Assembly (NCBI GenBank): GCA_026874595.1
Contig: CM049311.1
Coordinates: forward strand, 49,911,676 to 49,975,675
Origin: Sipunculus nudus
Taxonomy: Eukaryota > Annelida > Sipuncula > Golfingiida > Sipunculidae
Reading direction: 5' to 3'
DNA: 64,000 bases
How positions within the stretch are numbered: the stretch's first letter is position 1; the number at the start of each line of letters is the position of its first letter. The translations under genes and the position numbers were made by a program. Below are positions 1 through 10,772 of the stretch, piece by piece. The notes below the pieces were generated by a model. That model saw nothing but the letters and a program-made list of their open reading frames with translations, searched no databases and was not told the origin of the DNA.

Positions 1-1020
1 GTGTAAACATGAGATTTTGTGGTATGTTCCGTTGAAAGAAGGAATAAATGGGAAAATATTAAAAGATTTAAGATCGATGTACTCAGATATGACAACTAGT
101 ATTCTTACAGCATTGGGACTACAGAATACGAGCCAGGGATGTGTGGTAAGTGCCTTGATATTTTCTAATATTTCATAAATGAATTTTAATCAACTTTAAA
201 TACCTATGTTTGTAAACGGTATGTATTTAAATGAACAACCCAAATCTTGTGACATTAATGCTTGCCGATGATATGGTAAATTTTGCCGACACACCAGGAA
301 AACTTCAGAAACTTTATTTTGCAGAGAATATGGAAGGAAGGTTCACTTTACCAAAATTATGGTATCTTGACATGGGTACAACATGGACGTTGGATCTGAC
401 TAAAACATCTTGGCATTTTTTTTCTACCACAGTCTCATGGACACACACACACAAACCACGCATTTCAAGCCAATAATGTGTTATGTATTATAAAGAATTT
501 TTAAGAGAAATTTAAACATGTTAAGCGTCAGTCAACTATTTTACCTTTTTGACACTATGGTTATGCCTATTCTTATGTATGGTATTGAACGTTGGGGTAC
601 GATTGCATTGATCTGACAGAGTACTGCAAATGCAGCAGTTTTGGAAGAATGTGGGCGTCTCCCTTTGTGAAGCACTCCTTAAGTTGTTTGAAATTACATT
701 TTTACATGTGAATGGAAACAGGTACCCAAAATACTTGTATGAAATGTTATTGCAGCGTGATTATAACGAAAAAAAACGACTTGTAATATTTTAGTCTGGT
801 TACGGCTATATTTGGATTGCTCAGACTGTGGGAGATATTAATATTTTTCTTAACTGTATTAAGAAGCAGATAACTGAAATAGCAGTGAAGGAATGGCACT
901 GATTTTGAAACAATTTTCATGAAATAAAATATATTCATATGGAGTTTTCAAGTCAATGTTGACATGGGAAAGATATTTAACTTGTGCCCTCACTATAGTT
1001 ATAAAAGCGCAATGGTTAAA
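1..1020 (+). pseudogene. LINE ORF2 remnant: reverse transcriptase palm and C-terminal region
   Basis: This is a decayed non-LTR retrotransposon reverse transcriptase, cut at its 5' side by the window edge. Around 20-150 one frame reads KEGINGKILKDLRSMYSD, which fits the RT segment before the (V)RQG motif. At 231-330 another frame reads LVTLMLADDMVNFADTPGKL, where LADD stands in for the catalytic YADD (motif C). Around 515-600 it continues with VMPILMYGIERWG and at 610-900 with VLEECGRLPL and SGYGYIWIAQTVGDINIF, which match the post-RT region of LINE ORF2 proteins common in molluscs. The frame changes several times and stops interrupt it, and an AT-rich insert lies at about 150-230, so it cannot be functional. 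The upstream endonuclease would lie outside the window. Family is sure; clade is not. Confidence 0.75.
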
Positions 1021-1229
1021 AGAACAAGTGCAAGATGTAATCATGACATAGTCGCCAGTGTTTGCCAAGAACCGTGACCTTGCCCTTGGACCGATCAAGG
1101 CAAAAAATAATAGGCTCCGAGGGATACCGATTTAACACTTGACCTATAAGTTTCAAAGCGACTGATGCAAAATTGCGACCTGTAGCGTGCGGACAAACAG
1201 ACAAACAAACAAACTAGACGACCAGAGGT

Positions 1230-2030
1230 CGAACGCTTGCCGGAAATGGCCGGTAATAAGACAGCGAAACAGACGGAAAGTTACTAGGCAGACAGACAGG
1301 GAACGTATAACACTGTCTATAGTTTTGGAGATATGGCACAATGATGATTGCTGCAGCGCCATCTGGCAGCTATTTCTAAAAGGACAAAAAATAAGTTTCG
1401 AGATATTTTATTTTTTTATTATATATATTTGATGTATAATTAAAATTTAACCCCCGCAGAATACGACAGAGTCCCCACGAGGTAAAATGCATTAAATCTA
1501 GTTCCGGAAATAGCCGGAAATAAGACAGCAAAACAGACGGACAGTTACTAGGCAGACAGACAGGGAACGTTTGGATCTGATAAAATGAACAACCGCTATC
1601 ATGGTTAAAATGGAAGCACATTTTTATGTGATTTCGCTGATTTTCAATAGCCACAAATGAGTAGACAGACAGACGGAAAATAACTCCATGTGTAGGCAAT
1701 GTACTCCTGTCATGGAGAATAGAAAGCATGAATAAAATAAGCCACAGTCTATAGGAATAAATCTCCATATTTTGAATTTCAAGAATTGTAACCTATATTA
1801 GGTCACCATGGTAATGGAAGAATATGACAATCCTCACGAGGATAAACGCATTAAATCTAGTTTCACAGGCTGCAATCAATGTTGTGACACTGTCTATAGT
1901 GTTGGAGATATGGCACTATAATTATTGCTGCAGCGCCATCTGGTGGCTATTTTCTAAAAGGAAAAAAAATAAGTTTCGAGATATTTTATTTTTATTATAT
2001 ATATTTTGATGTAAAATTAAAATTTAACTC
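1230..2030. repeat. Interleaved direct repeats of a dispersed family
   Basis: Two repeat pairs are visible. A block of about 70 bases at 1235-1305 recurs at 1498-1570; both end with the shared string ACTAGGCAGACAGACAGGGA. A block of about 135 bases at 1310-1445 recurs at 1885-2025; both contain GCTGCAGCGCCATCTGG followed by AAGTTTCGAGATATTTTAT. The string CGCATTAAATCTAG (or TGCATTAAATCTAG) precedes copies at 1487 and 1847. The arrangement suggests a local duplication of a longer unit followed by divergence. A third, more diverged copy sits at 2966-3200. No coding frame runs through it. It may be the 3' untranslated part of the LINE at the left edge, but that is inference. Confidence 0.75.
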
Positions 2031-2329
2031 CTGCCCCCCAACTGCTAAACCAGGATCCGCCCATATTTTGACACACCCAACTACAAAATCGTGGATCCGT
2101 CCCTGGTTTGAAAGATTTGCCTGTGATTCCTGGCAACACAAGTGGCCGGACAAGGGGACACAATAAAATCACAGGTGTGTTCCCTCCACATTTTGCGGCT
2201 TCTGTCCTCTATTCAATGCTGCTTTGTGAGATTCATGGACGACCGCGCACGCCAACATGCAATTGTAATAGCCTTGCCGGCACTTACCGGTCAACCCTGA
2301 AGCCACTTGTGCTCACGGCAATTGGATAT

Positions 2330-2900
2330 TTTTCATTTGATGAGAAAAGAGGCAAGATTTGACGAGAATTGCAATATAATCACATGATGTGACTGAGAGT
2401 GTCAGACGCTTTCAAATGCTGATAACTATATGTCTGTAGTGTACAAAATGACAGCATTATAGGCATTTGTTTAAATGGTCCACTGTTCTCGTTTGACGAA
2501 AAATGGTGCGAGATATAACGAAATATGCACTTATATCACTTGTATCACTAGTCAAATGATTGTTGAACAATAGAAAAATAAAATCTCTAGCATAAAAATG
2601 ACAGAGATATAGACATTTGTTGAATATTTTGTCAAAATATCGAATATTCTCGTTTGGCGGGAGATGGGATTTGGCGAGATTTGCAGTTTTATCATGTTAA
2701 GCTTCCGAAAGGCTACCAGAGGGTGAAAACCTATACTGTTCAACCTAAAACGTGATCGAGTTATCAGCATTTCTGATAAATCTCGTAATTTCTCGTTAGA
2801 CGGAAAACAGAGCGAGATTCTGCGAGACTTGCAATGGACTGCATTAGAGCCAAAGGAATGCTACCTAACGCAGAAAACTAGACCCTTGTAGTATAAATAA
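2330..2900. repeat. Diverged tandem repeat, four units of about 150 bases
   Basis: Four units recur with starts near 2333, 2488, 2650 and 2792. Each carries a core of the form TCTCGTTTGACGG then GCGAGATTTGCGAGA or a variant, followed by TTGCAAT or TGCA and an AT-rich part containing a segment like ACAGAGATATAGACATTTG. Units differ by many substitutions and small indels, so the array is old. No reading frame is conserved. It could be a minisatellite or the internal repeat of a DNA element. Confidence 0.7.
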
Positions 2901-2965
2901 CAACGGAGATAGAAGCAAAAAACTTTTTATTTTCAGAATGCCAAGTTTTACCCCAAAAATTGATC

Positions 2966-3200
2966 ACCATGGTAACAGCGGCACAAAGCTACATGTACGC
3001 AGGAATAAGCCAATGATCCTAGTTTCAGATAAGACAATGAACATTGTGTCATGTTAAATATTTTTTTGAGATATTGCAGAAAAATGATATGTTACAGTGT
3101 TTCATGTACCACGCCCCCTGGTGGCTATTTCCAAAAAAGTAAAAATTGATTTCGAGATATTTATAAATAACACAAAATATGTCATTTTCAAAGCAATAGT
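2966..3200. repeat. Third, diverged copy of the CGCCATCTGG repeat
   Basis: It begins with GATCACCATGGTAAC, matching GGTCACCATGGTAAT at about 1801, and later holds CGCCCCCTGGTGGCTATTTC and TTTCGAGATATTTAT, the same order of landmarks as the copy at 1806-2025. The middle is more diverged. Orientation is the same as the other two copies. Confidence 0.65.
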
Positions 3201-3269
3201 TAAAAAAATGTCGACCTCAAGGTCATATTTACTGACCTAATTATATCATGATGTACACCCTTTATAAGG

Positions 3270-3500
3270 ATTTCCAAAAAGGACACGATAACAGCTTAGC
3301 ATGTTTAGACGCTACCTGCGCTTTCGGCAGTGTGGCATCAAGGGCAACCTGGGTGTAACAGGTTCTCTTTACAAGCTTTACAGAAGCGACCTCACTGACA
3401 TATCTCAAAGCGTCGTATTTCACGGGGTCACGTCAAATTTCTTAAGTATTAAATCGGGTGTGCCACCTTTAGGTTCACTACTGTAGAGGACCCCATCCAT
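3270..3500 (+). pseudogene. Short LINE reverse-transcriptase scrap (GVPQGS-type)
   Basis: The frame at 3301-3486 reads CGIKGNL, then SVVFHGVTSNFLSIKSGVPP. In Jockey/RTE-like RTs the order is GIRGxL, a variable 20-25 residue stretch, QxVxxxxxTS, then SGVPQGSxLGPLLF. Here the Q of PQG is lost and a stop follows GSLL. Only about 60 residues survive. It has a different motif style from the RT at 1-1020, so it probably comes from another LINE clade. Confidence 0.65.
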
Positions 3501-4540
3501 CTTTCGCTCTGAAAAAAAGACTACAAATATTGACATGAGAGAATGTTAAAAATTTTTCCTTGAAGTGTATCATTTAATGCACTAGATGCGATAGGACAAG
3601 GGTTGGGATGAACGTCACCGCTCATAGTTTAAAGTAAATCTATTAAGTGTTTAGCTTTGTGGGCGCAGCCATATTTGCCATCATGTGACTACCAAACAAT
3701 CAAAAACTATCCATAACGAGTTTTTACACACCTCTCCTGTCCGATTAAGGGAGGTATAAAGACATATTTATAACTTGACCCCTCATTTTGCTACCAGCAA
3801 AAATAACTTGTGTTGATCAATAATAATTCAGGTGTTCACAAATTAACATACCCGACGAGTATACGTTCTAAGTTTGAATATTGCTGAATTTCTGCCCTCG
3901 CCTGGGAAAGCATTATGTACCAAGCCCTTACTTTCAATTCAAACCTCCCACAGTTTTCATAATTTAAGAGAATATTTAATCCCCTCATACTGTATGAATT
4001 TGGATGTTTTCATTCATGAAACCAAATATGTGTTATTATTACACACTTAATAAGTGTCCATCTTCAAGGAAACCCTGCAACACAAATAAATGCAACACAC
4101 ACGGTATACTTGAAAGAAGGTTTCTTTGAAATGTTTGAAAATCGTAAAAAAATAACAATCATCAATGAAATATATCAGGGAAGCAGTCTCAGTATTTCAG
4201 AAATGTAGTCACCAGTTGACCCAGACTATTTTTTTTTGGTACTGCAGCAATCAAAGGCACTATTATTAATATATTTATTGTCAGCTGATTTCAGTATTTA
4301 TATTGTTACTATTCTTTCATCCAAAACTGACCTCAATATATCGCTTAATAATATAATTTAAATTACATAAGTGCTCAAATTATAAAATTATTGAAACTTA
4401 ATGAAATATTGAAAATATAGAACAGTTAACCGTAAGTGTTCATTATTTTGAAAAAAAATAACTTATTATTTTAATGCAATTACAGTGTATCGATATTTTA
4501 ACCAATATGATATATAAGATAAACGTTAGTCAACAACTCT
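3500..4540. other. AT-rich spacer with no recognisable feature
   Basis: No ORF with coding character, no tandem repeat and no transposon end was recognised. It contains poly-T and poly-A runs and becomes more AT-rich toward 4260-4520. Confidence 0.5.
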
Positions 4541-5335
4541 GAAACGAGTGCTTTTTCATCGCCAGAGTAAGCGATCATTGTTGTCAGGGTGGTTGGCAAT
4601 AGTGAGCTTGTCACATTGCTCCCTTTCGGATATACGAGCACACCTCAACCTTTTACGGATTTTCTTCCCGACCGCCGACTCTGCTGCTCTATATTCCTCC
4701 TTAAAACACTCCACATATTGTTCGACTTTTCGTCGAAAGCCTCTGTTGTAGTCTTGGCACATGGGATGCTCGCAAGTATTTGGAAATTAGCCCCCAGACC
4801 AGTTATAATTAACAGAGTGACCCACTTGTCGTTTATATCCACAACATTAGCCATTTCATTTATTATCATCAACCGTTGGTGATAGTATTCGAATTCGGGA
4901 CCACTCCCTTCAGCTGAGAAATCCGGCAGAGGATTCAGTAAACACTGGTGTTGGATTTTGTTTTTGTATGAGTTGATGGCTCTTCCTCCTCATCAGACTG
5001 CAGATCAAGTACACTCGAGATGGCCTGTACTGGCCCCTCCATTCCGTTTCGTCCCGGTTCGTCAGCTGGTTGACAACAGAGTGATACCCTCTCACGGTAC
5101 TTGTTTCGAAGAGGTCACTAACTGCCAGGCATGCATGGAAACAGCATTACAACTTTCCTTGCAATAACTTCCAAGTGCGCCCTAAACGGTCTCGAATGCA
5201 CCTCAAGGTCATTTTGGACGTTGTGTCTTGCTAACGCTCTTCTTTAACAGGGTGTGAGAGTTCCAGTTTTCGTCGAGATCACCTTAAGGACCGTCTTTTT
5301 AACACCTTTTGGTGTATCCTCAATGTCGTCGAATT
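4540..5335 (-). pseudogene. Degenerate coding remnant of unknown family
   Basis: Read on the minus strand from about 5335 downward, protein-like segments follow one another in shifting frames: MKFDDIEDTPKGVKKTVLKV, then a segment with RPFRAHLEVIARKVVMLFPC, then RGYHSVVNQLTNRDETEWRG, an acidic stretch LQSDEEEEPSTHTK, then FEYYHQRLMIINEMANVVDI and finally FRRKVEQYVECFKEEYRAAE. The composition and order look like one former protein of over 200 residues broken by at least three frameshifts. Similar basic-rich proteins are widespread and lineage-expanded in invertebrates, but I cannot name the family. A retrotransposon Gag was considered for the FEYYHQ part; the support is weak. Confidence 0.4.
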
Positions 5336-5564
5336 TCATATCTGTCTGTTGTCAGATGGGCGAATGGGCTGCCAGATAAATGCCTGTAGGGGTCTGTGGC
5401 GTTGTAGGGGATCTCATCTGATTTATTGGTGTCGAACAGGAAAGAGTGGAAGCATTCAGTGTATTTGTAAATAAACCTCAATTTAATATCATCATGTATA
5501 ATATAAACATTCATCATGTATCATATAAACATTGATATATTTATATAGTTTATAAAAAGCTTTC

Positions 5565-5568
<4 letters not shown>

Positions 5569-5607
<39 letters not shown>
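5569..5607. repeat. (TA)n microsatellite
   Basis: An uninterrupted TA dinucleotide run of about 39 bases. Confidence 0.95.
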
Positions 5608-5611
<4 letters not shown>

Positions 5612-5734
5612 ATGAAATATAATTCCTTATCGTTCTCACCAAACGGATTGACTCGACTGCATCACTTCTCATTAAAATATATAAAATCAGCTGTGATATC
5701 AGTTGAAAGACAGACCTCTCAGGGCAGTTTAACC

Positions 5735-5811
5735 GGGGGGGGGGGGCTTACAGAGGGGGAGGTGAGATTTAACCTCAGACTTGATTTTTTGTGTGGAAAG
5801 GGGGGGGGGGG
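5735..5811. repeat. Two 12-base G tracts
   Basis: G runs at 5735-5746 and 5800-5811 flank a purine-rich segment on the same strand. They belong to the window-wide set of long G/C homopolymers described in the findings. Confidence 0.9.
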
Positions 5812-6068
5812 ATGACATGCAGAAGTACGCTGGGTACCAGACATATATGTTTTGCTTACAGTCAATCACAAGATGACAAAAAAATCCGTGCGGGTCTACC
5901 AATTAATGAATGCAAAAGAGTTGCAAATGAAGATGCCGGCCTTGTATATTGTTATGTAAACAAGTAACCGCCAAGCATTAATTACTGGTTTAGCGCTTAG
6001 AAAAGGGTAGTGGTTTGTTTATATAATTAATTGAAAACTGTTTAACTTTAAGCCAATATCCCGGACAG

Positions 6069-6084
6069 CCCCCCCCCCCCCCCC
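6069..6084. repeat. 16-base C tract
   Basis: A homopolymer C run just left of the tandem array unit that starts near 6115. Confidence 0.9.
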
Positions 6085-6206
6085 GATTGCCCTTATTTTA
6101 CATTAGTGTAAAACAAGTGACACGTCACATGTAAGATTGAACACCTAACCCATCAAATACAAGATGAACCCTGTGGACCCTGAAAGGGACTTTGTAACTT
6201 TAACTT

Positions 6207-6647
6207 TCAGTAAAATTCCTCCTCTCTGTCTGGGTATACCTGTACCTGGTATGCATCCACAAGCGTGGGGGTGAGGGAGGTGGCATAGAAAGCCTCTTGG
6301 TATTCATCCTCACACGAAAAACACGGAGAATATCCGGTGAAGACATGACAAAAAGTTCTGTTGTTCCTGTGGTGGTCCCTGGTTTGACTTTCCTCATGGA
6401 ACCCATGCCACTTGAAACTAATGCTGCCATGACGTTCTTCAGAGGAAAGATTGAAGGGAATTATGCATACCTGAACTTCTGAAAGTCCATGGGCGTAAAA
6501 GCAGTACCTGCAGCCCGGACAATCGTGGCTTGCAGGGTTTCTTCTGTGACAGGATATTGATGGTTTCCCTTGCATCAGGCATCTGCAATGACGAAAACAA
6601 AGATCAGGAACTGAACCAGATAATGTAAGAAGCAGGAGATACCACAA
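6207..6647 (-). CDS. Coding-like segment in repeat segment A, unknown product
   Basis: The minus-strand frame is open for about 146 residues and includes LSEVQVCIIPF, ERHGSISFKWHGF and VYPDREEEFY. The paralogous segment at 11835-12188 keeps related residues (LSEVQVCKIPF, ERNGGISIEWHRF, YPDREE) despite many nucleotide differences. That conservation hints that the frame was once translated. Stops and frame shifts occur when both copies are compared over their whole length. I recognise no domain. It could be an exon of a duplicated host gene or part of a transposon. Confidence 0.35.
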   Translation of the reverse strand: MWYLLLLTLSGSVPDLCFRHCRCLMQGKPSISCHRRNPASHDCPGCRYCFYAHGLSEVQVCIIPFNLSSEERHGSISFKWHGFHEESQTRDHHRNNRTFCHVFTGYSPCFSCEDEYQEAFYATSLTPTLVDAYQVQVYPDREEEFY

Positions 6648-7003
6648 CAGAAATGAAGGGATTCACGAGTCCAGCCTGGAGCTGAAGTGTACGATATTAA
6701 ACAAAAAAATATAAAAACAACAGTGTGCCTGTGTCATATATATGGATGAAACCCTTACCCTAGATTTTAGTGTTCAGTTACTCTGTTCCACCCCTACAGA
6801 CACACCTTCAGCCGCTGAAGGAACACCTTCAGTTGATGTAGCGAGGAAACCTTGAGAGCTCGTTGATGTCCAAAGGTCTCCCTGACACTTACTGGGCCTG
6901 TACGTGTGGGACTGTCATTGTGCGGGGAAGAGAAAGCAACAAAACTGGTGCACATGGTTGGTTTCTTCAGTGTTAGGGATGGGACTGCCATTAGTATCCA
7001 AGC

Positions 7004-7021
7004 GGGGGGGGGGGGGGGGGG
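7004..7021. repeat. 18-base G tract
   Basis: This G run sits at the same place in segment B as the 20-base G run at 11457-11476, so the tract pre-dates the duplication. It creates a proline-rich artefact in the minus-strand frame at 6794-7108. Confidence 0.9.
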
Positions 7022-7082
7022 CTGTTCTCCCAGGGCGAGCAAACATCCTGTTGTACCAGGAGTCAATGATAAGATGACAAAT

Positions 7083-8239
7083 GAAAAAAGACAAAGTTTA
7101 TCAAACATTTAAGTTCAACAAACATTTATACAAGATAAGTGTACGCTATATGTATGTATATATATAAATTATTAATCAAATTTACATAAAGTAAAATTAT
7201 AGGAAAGATATAGAATACATGTGTCTGTGAAAAAATGCCTACAAGGATTATAATTATCCGTGAATATATCGAATAATTCAGGCCAAACAGGTGTTGCATG
7301 AACTTAATAATTACCACCAAGGACACCTGACAGAATACTGAATTAAATGAAAATCATATAAATATTCTATACACATACTGTTTAACTTGCAAGTTCTATT
7401 CCAATATGATAAGAAAGAAACAATGTATTTCTTAATGACATGTTTACTCTGTACTCTAAAAACGATCAAACGAAATTGTAAAACTCCCAAAAAATAAAAG
7501 AAACTCAATTTTTTTATGTTTATTTCTCCCAAGATATACAAACGTGTACAAGGACGTACACAAGAAAAATCATATATGTACGTTAAGGTGATTACAACAC
7601 ATTACAAAATTACATGCATATATATATATATATATATATTTATATCCATAAACATAAACACGTATTTGCAAGTATGTGAACACAAGCAGTACACATATAA
7701 ACAAAACACAAATTTGCATATAATTACTATATTATAGTCAAAAACTAGCTTGATTTTAGTTTAACACAAAACATACGAGGCTGTGAGGCAGAAAAAAGTG
7801 GAGGGTGAAATAGAACAGTAGCCAGTGTGCCACTAGGGGTCAGGACCAGCCCTACTAACAGGGTAATCCTGCCAGCCAAATGACACAGGGAGACCATAAA
7901 TGAACAGAGCGAATATTCAAGAACCCATATAAAATTTCTATATATACACTGCGATGAAGATGATAATTCTGTTGGTCTATAGGCAGCTAGAAACAGTCTA
8001 AAACAAAGGACAACATCGTAGCACAGCTGGAAGTGGGTAACTTATCAACAATTTGAAGCAAGTCTGATTTTTGTTGTTGTAGATTTCATTGATGTATATA
8101 AGCATTTGAAAAGGTACCAGTTATGGCCCTGCTGAAAGAAATCTGTACATTATAGAATAATGAGCATGTTCTGAAGCATTTGCACAGTGTATAAAAATAA
8201 AGCTGATGGCTGTATAATGTAAAATGCTGTCACATGTAA
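7083..8239. other. Spacer between array units; holds a (TA)n run
   Basis: No coding frame or transposon end was recognised. A short (TA)n run lies at 7617-7639. The last bases, GTCACATGTAA, are the left half of segment P of the next array unit, which is interrupted at 8240 by the TIR element. Confidence 0.6.
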
Positions 8240-8369
8240 CAGGGTTCGTACGCACCTTGAAAAGTGCTTGAATTTACTCATTTCAATTTCAAGGGCTTGA
8301 AAAGTGCTTGAAAAGAGCGAGTGGTTTGGAAAAGTGCTTGAAAAATAAAATGTTGTGAAAAAGTTTGGT

Positions 8370-9879
8370 GAATGTTGTGTTTATGCATACCTTATTTTAA
8401 TATCGACTTTTGGGCATCTCTACGTCAATCGAATGTATGAAATAGAATGAAACCAATCGTGGATAAATGAGACCGGGCGGTGAAAGTGACGATGTAACAA
8501 GTTAACATACGAGAGTAATAACCATGCTTCTTATCAAAAAGTATAAGTGAGCTATTTTCTGTAAAGATCGTGGAGATTTCCCTCGAGGTACGTATAAAAG
8601 CTCTATAATTGAAAACTCAATACACGCTAGGCGAGTTCATGTAAGTATTTTCGCAAGACATAATTTAAATTGGAATGTAATACTACAGAGATTATTAATA
8701 TATCTATTGAGAAGATCAAAGGAAATAAATATCTGGGAACAAACCAAGAGAATAAAATGTGTGAAAAATACATGATGGGAACAACTCGAATTTGAGGAAT
8801 GATATATAAAACTTGTTCGCTCAGTACAATATGTTGTTTAAATCAAGTTAACTTTATGTTTTACATTGGTAACTCGGCGATAATAATTATATCAGAGGGG
8901 TCATATTTCCCCCAACGAACCCGATCAGACATCGTTTTGGTTAAAGGTTTTTCAGTTTACCCACGGGTTGCGTTTTTTTTATCTTGGTACCTGCGCATTC
9001 CACGTGTACGCGCTGTGATCGTCATCTGTTAGCTCACTAAGACCACTGATCAGCGAAATACAATTTTTACGCGGGGTCAATCCAATTAAAGATAAATACT
9101 GTTTGTCCAAAATAGGTAAAGGTGTTTGGCAGGTTGTGACGTATATTCACGTGCTTTGTCGTCAGTTTGTAAAAGGCTGGGATCCATAGGGGAAATCACA
9201 TTTTGGTTGCGATGTGTTAGCCGTTTGTAAGTTTAAAGAGTGATCAGCGACATACACATCTTCCAGTATCGGCCCCCACGATCCTTGCTCTGCGTAACGT
9301 TTGCATAAAGCTCACCAAATAGAATTTTTTTTTTAAATAAGATTTCACACTGTTAGTTTTAGTGAAATATTGGACACATTTGAATGGAATTCTGGCTGCG
9401 TCTGTGATCTTTATATAACGACCTTCACAGGTGTTCCCCGGCCATTTGTTGACAGTTGCGGCTCAAGTTGTGACTTGGCGGTAAACGGCATAAACCTCGT
9501 GCACGACAAGGTCGTAATATAAACTTGCTGATACGAAGTTTGACTAGTATTGTTTGGAATAAGTTGATAATATTATACCCAAATATCGTATAAGGGTAAC
9601 ATATAACAGGCTTTTATTGGTTTTTTTTGCCGTTGAAAACTTGAATGAATATCCCCAACTATCTCCAAACTGTCGGAGTTTCTCTGCACCTCTTCTGTCG
9701 GAGCATGTAATTTGCTAAAGTTTGAGCTAGTCGGCAAATCAGAGATCCCTATTCAAGATATTACAGGTTTTAGGCCCTCGTTATCAGATTAGTTAAATCT
9801 GTCAAGGTCATGCCAAAGATGAGTGATCATTTTGAATGGGCCGATGTGTATTAAACCGCGACAGGCTGTACCGAAGGGT
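8370..9879. other. Interior of the TIR element, no recognisable gene
   Basis: Short open frames only. The motif CTGATCAGCG occurs at about 9047, and a related TGATCAGCGACAT at about 9240. The same word recurs near 57720 and 57895, which may reflect shared repeat ancestry. Confidence 0.45.
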
Positions 9880-9888
9880 AAAGTAATA

Positions 9889-10772
9889 GGAAGTGGCTAA
9901 ACAGCCGGCAGGGTGCCGGCAGTTTAGTCCACAGGCTAAAGATCCGGCAGGGAATACTGACCTTGCCCTTGAGTCTATAGCCCACTGGCTGAACTGTTGG
10001 CAAGTGAATGTAACATTGTATGCGCTATTTCAGTGTGATTCTCTGTACTTTTCATCATTTTGACAATGAGGTGACAATATAGTGCTGACTTACCAAATTA
10101 GATATTTTGCTGTAGCCTTTTCTTAAGAAATGCTATTTGGAGTGGATATTTCTTGCATCATCTCACAAAACAATAGCTAGGCTCAGCAACTTTAATTGGG
10201 TGTGGTGTAAGATTGTGTGATTATACCTTTGATCAAGTAATTAGCTGATCCTTTGGCCATTAATTTGACATAACCTGAGTTTGTTTTCACACACTAATTA
10301 TTTGTTTGCTCATAAGCACACTAGTGTATAAACTATAAACAGTCTCTAGACACAGATTCACATTTCTGGTAAATTTTTATGACAAAATCTATAAACTATC
10401 CTGTAAATATTACAATTTTTATCAGATAATTTATATAAAAGTACCCTGTCAATATCACAAATTTGTACTTTTAATACCTACTCATTATTACTCCACATAC
10501 TTATTACATATAGACCAGCAAAATAGATAATTTGGTAAGTCATCACTATATTGTCAGCTCATTGTCCAAATAATAATGATAATGGAAAGTACAGAGTATT
10601 AGTATAACACTGAAATAGACTGAAATAGAATGAAATGCTCTTAATAGAGCATACATTAATTTGCCAGCAGTTTAGCCAGTGGGGTAGACTGTTGGCAAGG
10701 TCAATTTCCCCTGCTGGCTGTTTAGCCTGTGGACTAAACTGCCGGCACCCTGCCGGTTGTTTAGCCACTTCC
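9889..10772. mobile_element. Foldback MULE-like element with 9-bp target duplication
   Basis: The left arm (9889-10113) and right arm (10516-10772) are inverted copies of each other along more than 200 bases with scattered differences. Both ends start GGAAGTGGCTAAACA and continue CCGGCAGGGTGCCGGC. The 9-base word AAAGTAATA directly precedes the element (9880-9888) and directly follows it (10773-10781). Long terminal inverted repeats with a 9-bp duplication are the hallmark of Mutator-like elements; Merlin (8-9 bp) is the main alternative. The central 400 bases are AT-rich and hold no gene, so it is non-autonomous. It lies wholly inside the TIR element at 8240-11025 and is therefore younger. 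Confidence 0.9.

Larger units (their letters stand above)
6115..7082. repeat. Left copies of a large tandem unit (segments P, A and B)
   Basis: Three segments here recur at 11026-12325. P (6124-6175) contains CTAACCCATCAAATACAAG, matched at about 11042. A (6176-6715) and its partner 11795-12325 share CCTCTCTGTCTGGGTATA and GCATAGAAAGCCTC, and both end near AATCACGAGTCCAGCCTGG or a close variant. B (6728-7082) and its partner 11135-11540 share CTTACCCTAGATTTTAGTGT and a G tract followed by CTGTTCTCCCAGGGCG. Order is P-A-B here and P-B-A at the right copy. That is explained by a tandem array of P-B-V-A units in which the left unit lost B and V. TTAGGG-like telomere repeats are absent. Confidence 0.85.

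Noticed and set aside
4645-4872. Retrotransposon Gag protein
   Set aside because: A faint resemblance of one helical stretch to Ty3-type Gag is not supported by a zinc knuckle, protease or RT downstream, and the upstream blocks do not fit Gag.
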